Below are positions 62,875 through 64,000 of a DNA stretch of 64,000 bases, piece after piece. Made by a program: the position numbers and the translations under genes. This DNA is from Candidatus Rifleibacteriota bacterium. GTDB lineage: Bacteria; Riflebacteria; Ozemobacteria; Ozemobacterales; Ozemobacteraceae. The notes under the pieces are model-generated. The model made no database searches. It was not told the DNA's origin and saw only the letters and a program-made list of their open reading frames with translations. How positions within the stretch are numbered: position 1 is the stretch's first letter; each line of letters begins with the position of its first letter. Location of the stretch: positions 20,410 to 84,409 of the forward strand of contig JAKQOH010000097.1 of the NCBI GenBank assembly GCA_029565415.1. The letters are read 5' to 3'.

Positions 62875-63453
62875 TCAGTTTTCGTGCCAGATGAGGTCGA
62901 CGGCGAGGGCGGCGGCGAGGACCAGCGGGGAGTGGGCCTGGTCGCCGGTGACCTCGACGCGGTAGTCGTCGGCGGTCGTCAGCAGCTCGCGGGCGGCACC
63001 GCCCCAGAGGTGCTCGATCCGGCCGATTGCGGCGCCCGTTGCGTCGGTGAACGAGAAGACGCGGCCGAACAGGTCGCCCCGGCAGGTTCCGAGCGCGGCT
63101 CCGGCGGCGTCGGTGACGTCGAGCCGGGGCTTGAAGGTGCAGCCGGCCTCGTGCAGGATTCCGATCACGGCTCCGTCCGCGTTTTTCACGGTGATCTTCG
63201 CGTACGGCCGCCACCCGGCCGCATCCAGCTCGAGGAGCTTTTTCCCGGTCTCGTCCGTCACGTCGACGGTCACCGGCAGCCAGCTCTTGTCAAAAAAAGC
63301 CTTCGCTATTTTTCGTCCCGCGCTCGCCCGCTCGACGGCCGATCCGAGCCGGGTGCACCCGGTCTCGTCGGTGATCAGATACGCTTCGCGGAGCTCGGCG
63401 GCCCCGACCGACTCGTGAATCCCGATAACCCGCTTCCCGAACAGACCGTTCAT
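62875..63453 (-). CDS. Scramblase/LURP-one-like domain protein
   Basis: 192 aa, no signal peptide. The whole chain follows the scramblase/tubby-like beta-barrel pattern: repeated ITDETG, DVTDETG, DVTDAAG and FTDATG strands, and GAAIGRIEHLWGG...DDYRVEV towards the end. The family includes phospholipid scramblases and bacterial proteins of unknown role. GGAGGAG lies 8 bases before the ATG. The gene upstream (63479) ends 25 bp away on the same strand. Confidence 0.78.
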   Translation of the reverse strand: MNGLFGKRVIGIHESVGAAELREAYLITDETGCTRLGSAVERASAGRKIAKAFFDKSWLPVTVDVTDETGKKLLELDAAGWRPYAKITVKNADGAVIGILHEAGCTFKPRLDVTDAAGAALGTCRGDLFGRVFSFTDATGAAIGRIEHLWGGAARELLTTADDYRVEVTGDQAHSPLVLAAALAVDLIWHEN

Positions 63454-63478
63454 CTCGTTTTCTCCTCCCGGTTTTTCC

Positions 63479-64000
63479 TCACCAGACGATCAGCGTCGGT
63501 GTCGCCGTCCAGCCCGCGGCCGTTTCTCCGGCTCCGGCGGCGGCGCGTTTCAGCTCCTCCCACAATGGAGAATCTATCGTATCGGCTATCGTTTTCCCGA
63601 ATCCGGCACGGCCGGTGGCTTCCTTTAGCTTTCCCGCCCAGCCCGCGTGCGCCTGGGCATCCCCGGCGGCCCAGCCGGCGCGCAGCAGGTGCCAGGTGTC
63701 GGCAAAGCCGGACAAGGCACGACGGGCTTCTTCGGAAGCCGTGGCAAATCCTTCCGTCACGGCCTTGCGAAGCACATCGCGATCCGCCGCGGAAATCGGG
63801 GCGGGCTGTTCCGGCGCGCGCACGAAGGCGACGTATTCGGCCAGGGCTTCGATATCCTGCAGCGTCACCGTATCCGAGCCCTGGGACGCGACGGCGTTCA
63901 CCGCGGCATCCCGCACCTGCATATACAACTGGGCGGCCGGATCGGCCTCCTCCTCCGCGGCGGTATTCTCGAAATCCTCCCGCAGGACCTCGCGCACGAT
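63479..64000 (-). CDS. Unrecognised helical protein, runs off the window edge
   Basis: The frame is open to the right edge, so the N-terminus may lie outside; a GTG at 63997 is a possible start. The visible 174 residues are Ala- and Glu-rich, helical, with no membrane segment until a hydrophobic end (TPTLIVW). It stands 25 bp before the scramblase-like gene and is likely co-transcribed. A short AT-rich patch lies at 63565-63597 inside the frame. Confidence 0.55.
   Translation of the reverse strand: MVREVLREDFENTAAEEEADPAAQLYMQVRDAAVNAVASQGSDTVTLQDIEALAEYVAFVRAPEQPAPISAADRDVLRKAVTEGFATASEEARRALSGFADTWHLLRAGWAAGDAQAHAGWAGKLKEATGRAGFGKTIADTIDSPLWEELKRAAAGAGETAAGWTATPTLIVW

Overview
The window is 64 kb of G+C-rich bacterial chromosome. 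No transposase, phage gene, CRISPR array or rRNA is visible, and there is one tRNA. Several exported proteins carry lipoboxes or look like outer-membrane beta-barrels, and there are type IV prepilin-like proteins, so the cell envelope is probably of the two-membrane type. The order spoVG - tRNA-Gln - glmU - prs recalls Firmicutes. The rest (many TPR proteins, CHASE2 sensors, zinc-ribbon/FHA proteins, odd pilin operons) fits a deep-branching lineage. Candidatus Riflebacteria/Ozemobacteria is my best guess, but it is inference only.

Layout. 1-8.6 kb (+): end of an unknown gene, rapZ, an exported protein, spoVG, tRNA-Gln, a short glmU, prs, a TPR lipoprotein, two small envelope genes. 8.57-9.5 kb (+): a radical SAM protein. 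9.5-12.8 kb (-): an overlapping trio of a zinc-ribbon membrane protein, an AMIN/secretin-N0-like protein and an SLH/carboxypeptidase-regulatory-like protein. 13.1 kb (+): a small zinc-ribbon protein. 13.6-18.3 kb (-): a nucleotide-signalling operon (YmdB-like protein lacking its metal ligands, CHASE2-adenylate cyclase, GAF-HD-GYP). 18.3-21.6 kb: a beta-barrel protein divergent from a sigma-54-type activator. 21.9-25.1 kb (-): HAD phosphatase and CHASE2-GAF-GGDEF. 25.2-29.5 kb (-): an overlapping set of periplasmic sensor and two TPR proteins. 29.6-31.3 kb: 44-aa zinc ribbon, STAS protein, YitT transporter-like protein. 31.7-36.4 kb (-): PepF, TPR lipoprotein, membrane proteins. 36.6-40.1 kb (+): four exported proteins, one with HEAAH. 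40.7-46.1 kb: zinc-dependent phospholipase C-like protein, a second copy of the GIDE-like membrane protein, M55 peptidase, beta-propeller. 46.1-52.8 kb (+): three contiguous large genes of unknown function (membrane protein, 1001-aa Ig/helical protein, FHA-zinc ribbon protein). 52.9-62.8 kb (+): a cNMP-binding/MinD-like ATPase/TPR fusion, then a four-gene pseudopilin operon led by a 1657-aa prepilin-like adhesin. 62.9-64 kb (-): a scramblase-like protein and an open-ended gene.

Signalling theme. The window encodes a predicted adenylate cyclase, a diguanylate cyclase, a c-di-GMP phosphodiesterase, a cyclic-nucleotide-binding ATPase and an FHA protein. A plausible but untested reading is that cAMP made at 15.5-17.5 kb is sensed by the cNMP-ATPase fusion beside the giant pilin operon.

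Intergenic DNA is rich in repeats: eight short hairpins sharing a GTAGGGGCG/CGCCCCTAC frame, and four copies of a longer non-coding element anchored by CTCCGTTGAA and carrying CACAGAG or GCAGATG tandem words.
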